Positions 7,246 through 16,250 of a stretch of DNA of 64,000 nt are shown one piece after another. A model generated the notes under the pieces. It did not search any database. It saw nothing but the letters and a program-made list of their open reading frames with translations, and had not been told where the DNA came from. Both the position numbers and the translations under genes were made by a program. Within the stretch, counting starts at the first letter, position 1. The number at the start of each line of letters is the position of its first letter. This DNA comes from Pontivivens nitratireducens (GTDB lineage: Bacteria; Pseudomonadota; Alphaproteobacteria; Rhodobacterales; Rhodobacteraceae): positions 1-64,000 of the forward strand of contig NZ_JACJUQ010000013.1 in the NCBI RefSeq assembly GCF_014235845.1, given 5' to 3'.

Positions 7246-10200
7246 ATGCCTGCTGCCACGAGCACTGATTACACCGCCATTCTTGCCGGAGCGGATGAGC
7301 GATGGAATGCGATGGCTGGCGATGGTGCTCCGACCTTCGTGACATACACCTTCGCGACGACTGATTTCTTCGCGACAGGCGATTTTGCGGTCCTGTTCCC
7401 CAACAGCGCCGCATTCGGCATCACGGAATTCGGCGCCTTCTCCACCGATCAGCAGGCCAGTTTCCGTCTGGCAGCCGCCGAATATGAGGCGGCAGCAGGC
7501 ATCCGCTTCATCGAGGTGGAAGATCCGGCGGATGCGTCGATCACGATCATGAACAGCTCCTCTACCCAGGCAGGGTTTCTGGGCGTGTCCAATCTGCCTC
7601 GCATCGCGGATCAGACGACGCAAAACTTCGTGGATATGTCCAGCAATGGTATTCTTGCGATGGCCGTCGGCACCAGCGGGGATGAGGATTACAGCCCCGG
7701 CACCCAGAATTTCCAAACCATATTGCACGAACTGGGCCACGCCGTCGGGCTGGAACATCCCAATGACTATGCCACAGATCCCGATTTCAATACCTCCACC
7801 ACCGTGATGAGCTATAATTCCGGCGGGGCCATCACCTCCACCCTGCAGGCGCTCGACGTTCTGGCCCTGCAGGAAATCTATGGCCCGGCAACCAATCCGG
7901 ACGACCTGACCGCCAACTGGAATAAAACGAGTAATACCTTCACCCTGACCGGCACGGCAGGTGATGACGTTCTGATTTCCACCGATACCACCAGCACTCT
8001 GATCGGCGGCGATGGCGATGATCAGCTATACGGGCGCGACGGCAACGACGATTTCACCCCCGGCGCGGGCGACGCGACAATTGATGGCGGGACGGGCGAC
8101 GATACGCTGTACCTGTCCGGTGCGCTGGCCGATTACGACGTCACCATTTCGGCGGATCGCCGTTCGATCATCCTGACAGGCCTGGGCGGCGGCGCGATCG
8201 AGGGGACGGTTAAGACCTCGCGGATCGACAGCTTTGATTTCAACGGCACGCTTCAGGGCAATCTCGAACTGCTGCTCTTGACCCTGCCCGATCTTGAAAT
8301 CATCGCGGCGCAGGGGTTCACCTCTCTAACGGCCGGCAATCCGATCGACGTTGACGTCAATATCAGGAACATTAGCGAGATCTCCGCCGGGGCGACCGAT
8401 GTGGCGGTGTTCCTGTCCACAGATAACAGCTTTGACGTGGGCGATATCGAAATCGGGCGCACTGCGATTGGCACGCTCGACGCGAATAGCGACTTGCAGG
8501 CCACCGTGACCCTGGACCCACGCTTCGACATCGCGGCGGGCACCTATTACGTGATCTACGTGGTGGACCCCGACAACACCGTGCTCGAAAGCTATGAACT
8601 GGGTGAGAAGAAATACGCGGGAAATGCGGGCGCTCTGATCGATCCGATCACCTATACCAACACCGCATTTACCCCTCCCCAGGCGCCATATAACGTGACC
8701 GCCCAGCAGGATATCGCGGCGGATATCGACGATCTGTTCGTCTATGGCATCTATGCCGGCACCATGAGCGAAGAGGGTCCAACCGCGTTCTCCTTTGCGG
8801 ATGCCACGAATCCGCAAGGGCTCAAGGCGACCTTTACCGGCAGTGGTTTCGATGCGTCCGACCTTACGCAAGGGGTCATCACCGGGCTGACCTTCAGCAT
8901 TGCGGGTCTGGTCAACGGCTCGCCAGGGGATGTCAGCGTGCTGACGATTGGCGGCCTGTACATGAATCGCGCGGATCTGATGCCCGCATTGGGCAGCGCC
9001 GCAACAGGCGATCTGACCGCACTTCAGACGCTGCTGGACCAGAACCGGATCGACTATTCCGGGTCCAACGGGGATGATGCTTTCTACGGCGCGGCCCTGG
9101 CGGATAACCTGCGCGGCAATATGGGCGATGACACGCTGGAGGGTCTGGGCGGCGACGACACCCTGAGCGGCGGCGAGGGCAATGACCTGCTGGACGGTGG
9201 AGCCGGCGCGGACAGCCTGATCGGCGGTCTGGGCGATGATATCTACGGGATCGACAATGTTGGCGATATCATTGTCGAGGGCACGGATGAGGGGACCGAC
9301 ACCGTCGCCACCTTCCTGTCCACCACGACCCTTGCCGACAATCTGGAGAACCTGGTCTTTGTGGGCATGGGCGATGCCAATCTGTCGGGCAATTCCGCAG
9401 CGAACCAGATCGTCGGTGGTGATGGCAACGACACCCTGCGCGGCGGTGCGAATGCCGATACGCTGGCCGGACTTGAAGGCAATGATTTCTATCTGATCGA
9501 CAATGCAGGGGACCAGGTGATCGAAGTCGCCTTTGGTGGCACCGATACCGTCTCTTCCCTGGTCGATCATGTACTGACCTCACATGTCGAAAACCTGATC
9601 CTGACCGGTTCGGCCACCACGGGTTCCGGCAACGCTGAGGGCAATGAGATCACGGGCAACGCGCTGGACAACGATATTCGCGGCGTGGCCGGAAACGATA
9701 CCCTGAGCGGCGCCGAGGGCATGGATACCCTGTTTGGCGGCGGTGGCGACGATGTCGTGTCGGGCGGCAACGGCAACGATCTGGTCGTCGGACACGGCGG
9801 CAACGATACGCTGGACGGCGATGCCGGCGCGGATAGCATCTATGGCTACAACGACGATGACCTGGCACGCGGCGGGCTGGGTAACGATCTGATCCTGGGC
9901 GGTGCGGGCAACGATACGTTGCAGGGCGACGGCAACGAGGACACCCTGAACGGTCAGGACGGCAACGACCTGATCGAGGGCGGCTCCGGCATGGATGTCA
10001 TGTACGGTGGCGACGGCGCGGATACGATGGATGGCGGCGACGACAATGACCTGATGTATGGTCACCGCGGCGATGACAGCATGGATGGCGGCGACGGCAG
10101 CGATACCATCTACGGCTTTGACGAAAACGATCTGCTGTTGGGCGGCAACGGAAATGACGAGATTGCCGGCGGAAATGGCGACGACGATATTTTCGGGGGG

Positions 10201-11382
10201 GCCGACGATGATCTGCTCTACGGAAACCGAGGCGATGATACGATTGATGGCGGCGACGGTGCTGACACGATTTACGGCTACGATCAGGCGGACCTCATGC
10301 GCGGCGGGCTGGGCAACGATCTGATCCTGGGCGGGTCCAGCGGCGATACCTTGCAGGGGGACGGCGGGGATGACGTCCTGAACGGTCAGGACGGCAACGA
10401 CCTGATCGAGGGCGGCGACGGCGCTGACACATTGCAGGGCGGCGACGGCCGGGACACGATGCAGGGCGGCGCAGGCAATGACCTGATGTATGGCAATCTG
10501 GGCAACGACACGCTGAATGGCGATGCCGGCAATGATACCATCTATGGCTATAATGATGATGACCTCATCAGCGGTAACCTTGGCGATGATCATCTGTTCG
10601 GCGGGAACGGCGACGACGTGATCACTGGCGACGATGGCAATGATGCGATTTCCGGCGGTGCAGGCGCGGATACGCTCTACGGCAATAACGGTCATGACAC
10701 GATCGACGGGGATGATGGGAACGACACCATCTATGGCTTTGCCGATGATGACCTGATCCACGGCGGGCAGGGCGATGACCTACTGCTGGGTGGAACCGGC
10801 AACGACACGCTGGATGGCGGCGATGGCGCGGACGAGCTGAACGGCCAGGATGGCGACGATCTGGTTCGCGGCGGAACCGGCGACGATATCCTGCATGGCG
10901 GCAGCGGCGCGGACACGATGCTGGGCGGCAATGACAATGACGAGATATTCGGAAATAGCGGCAACGACACGCTGGATGGTGGCGATGGTGACGACGCTGT
11001 ATATGGCCATAATGACAATGATGTCCTGACCGGGGGTCTGGGCAATGACGGACTGTTCGGCGGCAATGGCAGCGATACACTGGATGGTGGCGATGGTGAC
11101 GACACATTGGATGGCGGCGCCAACAATGACGTCCTGTCGGGTGGCGCAGGCGCGGATACCTTCATCTTTGCCACGGGCAACGGGCAGGACACGGTCACCG
11201 ATTTTGAGGCCGGTGTGGACGCGTTCGACCTGACCGAACTTGGCTTTACCACCAATACCGAATTCATGGATGCGATCACGCAGAACGGCTCAGACGTGCA
11301 TATCGATTTCGGAGGGGATGAGCTGATCATCCAGAACGCGGCCGAGGCGGATGTCGAGGCGCAATCCTTCTGGGCGATCTAA
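7246..11382 (+). CDS. Serralysin-type RTX metalloprotease
   Basis: 1378 residues. The N-terminal catalytic domain carries HELGHAVGLEH at residues 161-171, with a Met-turn in VMSYNSGG, the M10/serralysin zinc site. A CARDB-like adhesion domain follows at about 346-470 (LPDLEIIAAQGF, then VDVNIRN and YYVIYVVDPDNTV). From about residue 608 to 1305 there are dozens of GGxGxDxLx calcium-binding nonapeptides. The C-terminus (FIFATGNGQDTVTDFEAGVD to the end) is the usual type I secretion end of such proteins. No N-terminal signal peptide, as expected for type I export, but no ABC exporter genes are in the window. A strong terminator follows. Confidence 0.92.
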   Translation: MPAATSTDYTAILAGADERWNAMAGDGAPTFVTYTFATTDFFATGDFAVLFPNSAAFGITEFGAFSTDQQASFRLAAAEYEAAAGIRFIEVEDPADASITIMNSSSTQAGFLGVSNLPRIADQTTQNFVDMSSNGILAMAVGTSGDEDYSPGTQNFQTILHELGHAVGLEHPNDYATDPDFNTSTTVMSYNSGGAITSTLQALDVLALQEIYGPATNPDDLTANWNKTSNTFTLTGTAGDDVLISTDTTSTLIGGDGDDQLYGRDGNDDFTPGAGDATIDGGTGDDTLYLSGALADYDVTISADRRSIILTGLGGGAIEGTVKTSRIDSFDFNGTLQGNLELLLLTLPDLEIIAAQGFTSLTAGNPIDVDVNIRNISEISAGATDVAVFLSTDNSFDVGDIEIGRTAIGTLDANSDLQATVTLDPRFDIAAGTYYVIYVVDPDNTVLESYELGEKKYAGNAGALIDPITYTNTAFTPPQAPYNVTAQQDIAADIDDLFVYGIYAGTMSEEGPTAFSFADATNPQGLKATFTGSGFDASDLTQGVITGLTFSIAGLVNGSPGDVSVLTIGGLYMNRADLMPALGSAATGDLTALQTLLDQNRIDYSGSNGDDAFYGAALADNLRGNMGDDTLEGLGGDDTLSGGEGNDLLDGGAGADSLIGGLGDDIYGIDNVGDIIVEGTDEGTDTVATFLSTTTLADNLENLVFVGMGDANLSGNSAANQIVGGDGNDTLRGGANADTLAGLEGNDFYLIDNAGDQVIEVAFGGTDTVSSLVDHVLTSHVENLILTGSATTGSGNAEGNEITGNALDNDIRGVAGNDTLSGAEGMDTLFGGGGDDVVSGGNGNDLVVGHGGNDTLDGDAGADSIYGYNDDDLARGGLGNDLILGGAGNDTLQGDGNEDTLNGQDGNDLIEGGSGMDVMYGGDGADTMDGGDDNDLMYGHRGDDSMDGGDGSDTIYGFDENDLLLGGNGNDEIAGGNGDDDIFGGADDDLLYGNRGDDTIDGGDGADTIYGYDQADLMRGGLGNDLILGGSSGDTLQGDGGDDVLNGQDGNDLIEGGDGADTLQGGDGRDTMQGGAGNDLMYGNLGNDTLNGDAGNDTIYGYNDDDLISGNLGDDHLFGGNGDDVITGDDGNDAISGGAGADTLYGNNGHDTIDGDDGNDTIYGFADDDLIHGGQGDDLLLGGTGNDTLDGGDGADELNGQDGDDLVRGGTGDDILHGGSGADTMLGGNDNDEIFGNSGNDTLDGGDGDDAVYGHNDNDVLTGGLGNDGLFGGNGSDTLDGGDGDDTLDGGANNDVLSGGAGADTFIFATGNGQDTVTDFEAGVDAFDLTELGFTTNTEFMDAITQNGSDVHIDFGGDELIIQNAAEADVEAQSFWAI

Positions 11383-11387
11383 TATAG

Positions 11388-11426
11388 AAAGGCCGGCGCG
11401 GGAAGCATCCGCGCCGGCCTTTTCTT
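11388..11426 (+). terminator. Rho-independent terminator of the RTX protease gene
   Basis: AAAGGCCGGCGCG at 11388-11400 pairs with CGCGCCGGCCTTT at 11410-11422 around a 9-nt loop and runs into a T-rich stretch, 6 nt after the stop codon. Confidence 0.9.
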
Positions 11427-11445
11427 TGCGGGGTATTCCGGCCCG

Positions 11446-11461
11446 GTTTCGCATGCGAAAC
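11446..11461. promoter_or_regulatory. parS-like palindrome 1
   Basis: Perfect 16-bp palindrome GTTTCGCATGCGAAAC beyond the 3' end of parB. It has the GTTTC...GAAAC arms of canonical parS and is one of four copies, so a ParB binding site is likely. Confidence 0.75.
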
Positions 11462-11545
11462 ATCTCTGACCCCAGATCACACCGCCTGTAAGGGCCTTCA
11501 GGAATGGCTCCCTACCCTGCCCCTCTGATGACCGATCACGCCAAG

Positions 11546-11561
11546 GTTTCGCATGCGAAAC
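11546..11561. promoter_or_regulatory. parS-like palindrome 2
   Basis: Second perfect copy, 100 bp from copy 1 and 5 bp beyond the parB stop codon. Confidence 0.75.
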
Positions 11562-11566
11562 CGGGC

Positions 11567-12601
11567 CTATTTCGGGTCGCCGGCTTCCAGCATGACCTCC
11601 AGCGCACCGGCCAGCATTTGCGCCTGATGTGGCGTTAGCTCATGTCCCGAAAACTCCAGCCGACTGACATCCCCCGTGCGGTGCAACGCCACTGTGGCCC
11701 CGTTGGGCAGCCGGTGTTCGAAAAGCGGTTTCGCATGCGAAACCTTGCCTGCGCCCTTAGCGGGTTTCGCATGCGAAACCTTGGCGTTCAGCGCCGCCTC
11801 CAGCACAGCGTTTTGCCCTGCCGCATCGTCAAAGCTGCCCTCAGTCAAAGCCTGCACCAGGCGCGCACCCTGCCCTGCGCGGATCGCTTCGGCCAAACGT
11901 AATCCCAGCCGTTCGTTCACCGATTGCGGATAGGTCAGCGTGCTGCCCAGTTCCTGCACCACCGAAACGAAGCTGCGGATTTTGGAACGCCGCGCCTTGG
12001 AGCCCGTCGCGTAGAGAGCGTTCACCGCCTCCTCGACACTCTCGAAAACCTCGGCCTGCGTGGCCATCAGGGCGACGCGCGCACGCTCGAAATGGCTGAC
12101 ATCCTCACGTATCTCATTTTCCTCGACCATGGCGACATAGGCGCCGCGCAGGTCGTCAGGCTGGCGAATAAACGCCTTGATGGTGGTAAAGCGGGTATCT
12201 CCGGGATGTTCGGCAGCCAGTTCCATCACCGCCTGCATTCGCCTGTAGCCGGAAATCAGGCCGAAATGATAGGGCGGCTGGGCATCGCTCTGCATCACCT
12301 CCACCGGCATCCGCTGGCCATGCGCCATGATCGAAGCCCGCAAGGACTGCATGCCCTCATCCGTGGATTTGATCCGGTCGCGGGTCAGGTGGGACATGTT
12401 GATGCTGATCAGGGGAATGGCGTGGATCAGCCGGCCAGCCTCATCCGCCATGGCCAATGCGCGTGCGCCACCGCCCGCGCTCTCGCCTGCGACACGGGCG
12501 ATTGGCGGGGCGGCGGCCTCAGGCATTCCCATGGATTTGGGTTCCGGGGCAGGGCGGCTGGCGGCCAGCTCGGCCGGGTCCAGTCTCTTGCGTCGTGCCA
12601 T
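11567..12601 (-). CDS. parB: Plasmid partition protein ParB
   Basis: 344 residues. The middle has the ParB/RepB nuclease-like N-domain motifs (SLRASIMAHGQRMPVEV, then GLISGYRRMQA and MVEENEIREDVSHFERARVAL), followed by a helix-turn-helix region with SVVQELGSTLTYPQSVNERLGL. The C-terminal part contains the heptapeptide KVSHAKP twice, at 274-280 and 286-292, because two parS-like palindromes lie in the coding sequence. Start chosen at 12601: GGAGG lies 9 nt upstream and the ATG follows the parA stop by 1 nt; a longer reading to 12652 would overlap parA. It centres on parS and works with ParA to segregate the replicon. Confidence 0.88.
   Translation of the reverse strand: MARRKRLDPAELAASRPAPEPKSMGMPEAAAPPIARVAGESAGGGARALAMADEAGRLIHAIPLISINMSHLTRDRIKSTDEGMQSLRASIMAHGQRMPVEVMQSDAQPPYHFGLISGYRRMQAVMELAAEHPGDTRFTTIKAFIRQPDDLRGAYVAMVEENEIREDVSHFERARVALMATQAEVFESVEEAVNALYATGSKARRSKIRSFVSVVQELGSTLTYPQSVNERLGLRLAEAIRAGQGARLVQALTEGSFDDAAGQNAVLEAALNAKVSHAKPAKGAGKVSHAKPLFEHRLPNGATVALHRTGDVSRLEFSGHELTPHQAQMLAGALEVMLEAGDPK
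11728..11743. promoter_or_regulatory. parS-like palindrome 3, inside parB
   Basis: Third perfect copy, lying in the parB coding sequence and encoding VSHAK in frame. Confidence 0.7.
11764..11779. promoter_or_regulatory. parS-like palindrome 4, inside parB
   Basis: Fourth perfect copy, 36 bp from copy 3, also within parB and in the same reading phase. Confidence 0.7.
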
Positions 12602-12602
12602 T

Positions 12603-13988
12603 TCAGTTCGCCTCCGTCTCGTTTTGCGCACGCTCATCGCGTCTCCACGCACCGATCAGCATCTTCTTGAACATCGCGTAGGTCTGATCGAAGGTTTCGC
12701 GCCCGCGCACATAGGTATCGCGGTTGAAGTCACGGTAATCGGCCTCGTAAATGCCGTTCACCTGCTCACCTGCTTGTCCGATCAAGGCGGTGAAATCCTG
12801 TCTATAGGGGGTCATCATGCCGCCCATCCAGCCCTGTATCAGCGTGGCCATTTCCGCCTGCTGGGCCGCGTCATAGCGGGTCAGGATCGCGGCAACCGCA
12901 TCCCACTCGAACTTCAATTCCGGCTGACCAAGGGCCCGCGCGGCAGCGTTTTCACCCTGCTCGATGGAGGAGAAGGTCGCGTGCAGCATGTCGAAAAACC
13001 GGCCTGTGCTGTCAAATTCCAGAAAGCTGGCACCCAGTGGCACCATCAGGATATCCGCCGCGGCCAGACCGTTGATCGTCAGATATCCCAGCGCCGGCGG
13101 TGTATCGAGGATGACGATATCGTATTCGTCCAGCACGCCGTCTGCTTCGAGACGATTGTTCAGCGCCTCCCACAACTTCCACCCGCGGGCGGTGGTCCGC
13201 CAGACTGGAATCTGGAACTCGGCCCAATACAGGTTCAGTTGTGCCCCGATCAGGTCGATATTGGGCCAATGGGTTTTGGTGATGATATCCTGCGAGGTAA
13301 TCTTGAGCGCCTCGGCCAGCATTTCGTCGAAGGGCAGGGGGCTGTCGCCACGCGCCATGCGGGCGCGATTCTCCGCCTGCAGGCTTTGTGCATAATCGCG
13401 GGCGATCAACGGGAAAACGGTTTGCCATTCATCCTCGATCGTGGCGCCGAAAATCGAGGACATGGATCCCTGACTATCCAGGTCGATCACCAGAACGCGG
13501 TAGCCGTCCAGCGCGGCGCTCATCGCGAGATGGGTGGCGGTTGCCGTCTTGGCCACGCCGCCCTTGAAGTTGGCCACCGCGACGATCTTGGCGGGCAGGC
13601 CCGTGGGCCGGTAGGGGCGGTATTCCTTGCTGCGTGACCCCTCGGTTGCGAAATGGTCGCGCAGGGTCAGAACCTCCTCAAGGGTGAACCATTTGGCGCC
13701 GGCCTCCGTCTCGGAAATGCCTTGGGGCAGGTCAGGGTTCGCGCGCAAAACACGCCGGAAATGGGCCGGTGCCACCGGGATCAGATAGCGGGTGATTTCC
13801 CAGGTCGAAAATCGCCGCAGCTCCTTTTTCCCGTCTGGCGAATGGCCGCGCCGCGCCAGATCATCGCGACCCTGCGCGACGCGGGCAGCCACTTGGGCGA
13901 AGTCGGTGACGCTTACTCCCTCGGACAGGGCATCAGCGGCCAGATCGGGATCTATGTTGAAATACGGGGGCAGGGGGTGGTCTGACAT
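12603..13988 (-). CDS. parA: Plasmid partition ATPase ParA
   Basis: 461 residues. An N-terminal region of about 130 residues has a MerR/HTH-like segment (FSTWEITRYL, then GAKWFTLEEVLTLRDHFA), as in ParA proteins that also repress their operon. The deviant Walker A motif KGGVAKT lies at 142-148, LVIDLDSQGSMSS forms the A' motif, and DIVILDTPPALGYLT the Walker B. Start at MSDHPLP (13988) preferred; the longer reading to 14084 is basic and untypical. It is first in a parA-parB unit, divergent from repA. Confidence 0.9.
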   Translation of the reverse strand: MSDHPLPPYFNIDPDLAADALSEGVSVTDFAQVAARVAQGRDDLARRGHSPDGKKELRRFSTWEITRYLIPVAPAHFRRVLRANPDLPQGISETEAGAKWFTLEEVLTLRDHFATEGSRSKEYRPYRPTGLPAKIVAVANFKGGVAKTATATHLAMSAALDGYRVLVIDLDSQGSMSSIFGATIEDEWQTVFPLIARDYAQSLQAENRARMARGDSPLPFDEMLAEALKITSQDIITKTHWPNIDLIGAQLNLYWAEFQIPVWRTTARGWKLWEALNNRLEADGVLDEYDIVILDTPPALGYLTINGLAAADILMVPLGASFLEFDSTGRFFDMLHATFSSIEQGENAAARALGQPELKFEWDAVAAILTRYDAAQQAEMATLIQGWMGGMMTPYRQDFTALIGQAGEQVNGIYEADYRDFNRDTYVRGRETFDQTYAMFKKMLIGAWRRDERAQNETEAN

Positions 13989-14305
13989 CGGGCAAAACCT
14001 GTCTGCTGATCCTGACAAACGACGATGTTTCGTGTGGTCAGGGATATGGCGGGCGGGTTTTCCAAGTTTGAAACCCCGAAGCATGTATCGACATTTTCAT
14101 AAGATACCACGAAACGTATTACATACAATAATTTTGATGATGTATCTTGATAGACAAGCCTTATCAAAGCCTTATCGGGTGGGGTGAGAGTGTCGCCAAG
14201 TGGCTTCTTATGCAAGGGAGTAGTTATATCTGTGTTATTTATTGTGTTACGGGTGCTGAAATCCTGTTCAAGCCTCTGGAAAGAAATGATCTTTTTGGGG
14301 TCAGC
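13989..14305. promoter_or_regulatory. parA-repA divergent intergenic region, AT-rich part of the origin
   Basis: About 320 bp without a gene. It is AT-rich from about 14090 to 14300 relative to its surroundings, suitable for strand opening and for the parAB promoter. An inverted pair GTTTCGTGTGG (14027-14037) and CCACGAAAC (14107-14115) flanks the likely parA promoter and could be a ParA operator. Cluster of TATC/GATA words (TTATCAAAGCCTTATC at 14161). Confidence 0.5.
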
Positions 14306-14427
14306 GATTCCAGAACCACGATAGGGCGACTCCGGAACCACGATCATGCGATTCCAATCCCACGATAGGTGAGGGGCGCTGCGCCCTGTGGAAAAATCCG
14401 ACAAGGTGATATGAAACCACGATAGGT
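14306..14427 (+). repeat. Origin iterons upstream of repA
   Basis: Three direct repeats spaced exactly 22 bp apart start at 14306, 14328 and 14350, with consensus GAYTCCRRAACCACGATAGG (the third has ATCCCACGATAGG). A fourth, more diverged copy starts at 14408 (GATATGAAACCACGATAGGT). Repeats of this size and spacing next to a Rep gene are normally Rep-binding iterons. Between copies 3 and 4 lies TTTTTCCACA on the minus strand (about 14387-14396), one mismatch from a DnaA box. Confidence 0.8.
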
Positions 14428-14501
14428 GGAGGCGGTTCGAACCGACCCCGCATTCCCGCGCAGACGGGCCAGGCCGAGCAGCCTGGAAGGTGAGGTAGAC
14501 G

Positions 14502-15581
14502 ATGGCAGCAATTGATCCCGCGATCTCCGTTGCGGAGGCAAGCGGGCAAGATTTTTTCCTGTGCGATATTTTGGGAGCGATCCCGAAGGATGACATGGCG
14601 AGCATGGAGCATCCGGTTTTCTCGCTCAGCACCCGGCCGGACCGGCGGGTGCTGAGTTACGCGCATAATGATGTTCAGATCGAGATCACGCCCAGCGTCA
14701 AGGGTCTGGCCACGATCCATGACAAGGACATCCTGATCTATTGCATCAGCCAGCTGATCGGTGCCCTGAATGCGCAACGGCCGGTATCGCGCAAGCTGAC
14801 ATTGCGCGCGCATGATCTGCTGATTGCCACGCAGCGCGAAACCTCGGGCGACGGGTATCGCCGATTGGTGGCCGCCTTTGAGCGTCTGGCCGGAACGCGG
14901 ATCACCACCAACCTTGTGACGGGAACCGGCGATGAGGCGCGCGGCGTGACCGAGGGGTTCGGCCTGATCGAAAGCTGGCGCATCGTGCGGGCGAACAAGT
15001 CGGGGCGGATGATCTCTGTTTCCATCACGCTGAGCGAGTGGCTGTTTCGGGGCGTGACCTCACGATCCGTTCTGACATTGAGCCGCGATTATTTCGCGCT
15101 GCGCAAACCGCTGGAACGCCGTGTCTATGAAATCGCGCGCAAGCATTGCGGCCGGCAGGAGGAGTGGCATATCGGGCTGGAGGTGCTGGCGCGCAAATCC
15201 GGATCGGCCTCGGCCTTGCGGGTGTTTCGCAAGATGATCCGGGATCTGGTCGCTTCGGATCACTTGCCTGATTACACGCTGAGCTTTGACAATGATGTGC
15301 TGTGCGTACGCCCGCGCGCCCCGGTGCAGGTCGTGGCGCAGGAGGCCGACGGCGTTTCGCAGGCGGGATTGTTTTTGACACCCGACGCGCTGGACGCGGC
15401 GCGCGCGATCATGCCGGGAACGGATGTGCACGCGCTGGCCGATGACTGGCGCAGGCACTGGGTCACGACCGGGCGGCCCCGGGTCAGCGATCCGGATGCT
15501 GCGTTCCTCGGATTTGTACGTGGGCGTGCGGGATATGCTGCGGATCGAACAAGGCGATCCCCGGCAGGGAGGCGCGGTTAA
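14502..15581 (+). CDS. repA: Replication initiator RepA
   Basis: 359 residues. It resembles the RepA/RPA initiator family of alphaproteobacterial plasmids, with YAHNDVQIEITPSVKGLATIHDKDILIYCISQL early, RKLTLRAHDLLIAT, a winged-helix-like YRRLVAAFERLAGTRITTN, and LEVLARKSGSASALRVFRKMIRDL later. The ribosome site AGGTGAGG lies 6 nt upstream. Iterons precede it and parAB diverge from it, the usual layout of RepA-type Rhodobacteraceae replicons. It should bind the iterons and start replication there. Confidence 0.9.
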   Translation: MAAIDPAISVAEASGQDFFLCDILGAIPKDDMASMEHPVFSLSTRPDRRVLSYAHNDVQIEITPSVKGLATIHDKDILIYCISQLIGALNAQRPVSRKLTLRAHDLLIATQRETSGDGYRRLVAAFERLAGTRITTNLVTGTGDEARGVTEGFGLIESWRIVRANKSGRMISVSITLSEWLFRGVTSRSVLTLSRDYFALRKPLERRVYEIARKHCGRQEEWHIGLEVLARKSGSASALRVFRKMIRDLVASDHLPDYTLSFDNDVLCVRPRAPVQVVAQEADGVSQAGLFLTPDALDAARAIMPGTDVHALADDWRRHWVTTGRPRVSDPDAAFLGFVRGRAGYAADRTRRSPAGRRG

Positions 15582-16250
15582 CCAGATGTTAACCCCCCAG
15601 ATTAGGGCCGCGATTCCGAATCACCTGCGTTCTGGCCCCTGTTTGCCCGCTGGATCAGGGGGCGGTTTGCCTGAAAATACGCCATTGAGGCTATCGTGAT
15701 GAGAAATTGTACGTTCCGGTTTTAGATCGGTTGTGAAGGCCGGCATAGTGGCTGCGGCACAACAGAAATCCAGTGAAGCGAGATCGCAAACATTAGGGTC
15801 CGGGCGTCACTTGATTGGAGTGCATATTCGGGCATACAGTCGGGCCACGGGATTGCGCAGCGGGGGGTGCGCTTCATGAATGCTTTTGAGACAACCTACT
15901 GAAGATCTGAAGGAAATTGCGCGACCGTCAGGCGAAAGACGGATGCAATTTTTCGTCCAGACTTTCAGGCGCGCAAGCTTCGTTTCCTAGGGGCACTGCG
16001 CCTTGCTGCACCGCACAAATTCAGGTCGCTCACAGGGAAAATTTCCGCCAGAATCGACACGCGGAAAAAAAATCAAAATGTGGGAAAATGTACATACAAG
16101 CTTTAAATACTGGGGATTCGGGTCTTTTCGTTGAGTTTTGAAATTTTTTTATTAGTATTGCTCGCACCAGACGATACTTTTGTGCGAGCGCGAAGTGATG
16201 CTATCCGAACTGAATGCTTATCGGGTTGTAGCATCTCTGTTTAGGGGGCT
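15582..16250. other. Long gene-free region between repA and EPS locus 1
   Basis: About 670 bp. I see no convincing gene; a 74-codon reading at 15917 lacks a ribosome site and a protein-like composition. From about 16050 to 16200 the sequence becomes markedly AT-rich (runs of A at 16062-16070 and T at 16143-16150), consistent with a promoter and upstream control region for the EPS genes that start at 16251. Confidence 0.45.

Noticed and set aside
8326-10761. Long antisense open frames (414 and 393 codons) opposite the RTX repeats
   Set aside because: They arise from the periodic GGN/GAY codons of the repeats read on the other strand. They have no ribosome site and a repetitive Ile/Val/Ala/Gln composition.
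15917-16141. 74-codon ORF in the region before EPS locus 1
   Set aside because: No ribosome site, unusual composition, and it lies in a control region that becomes AT-rich.
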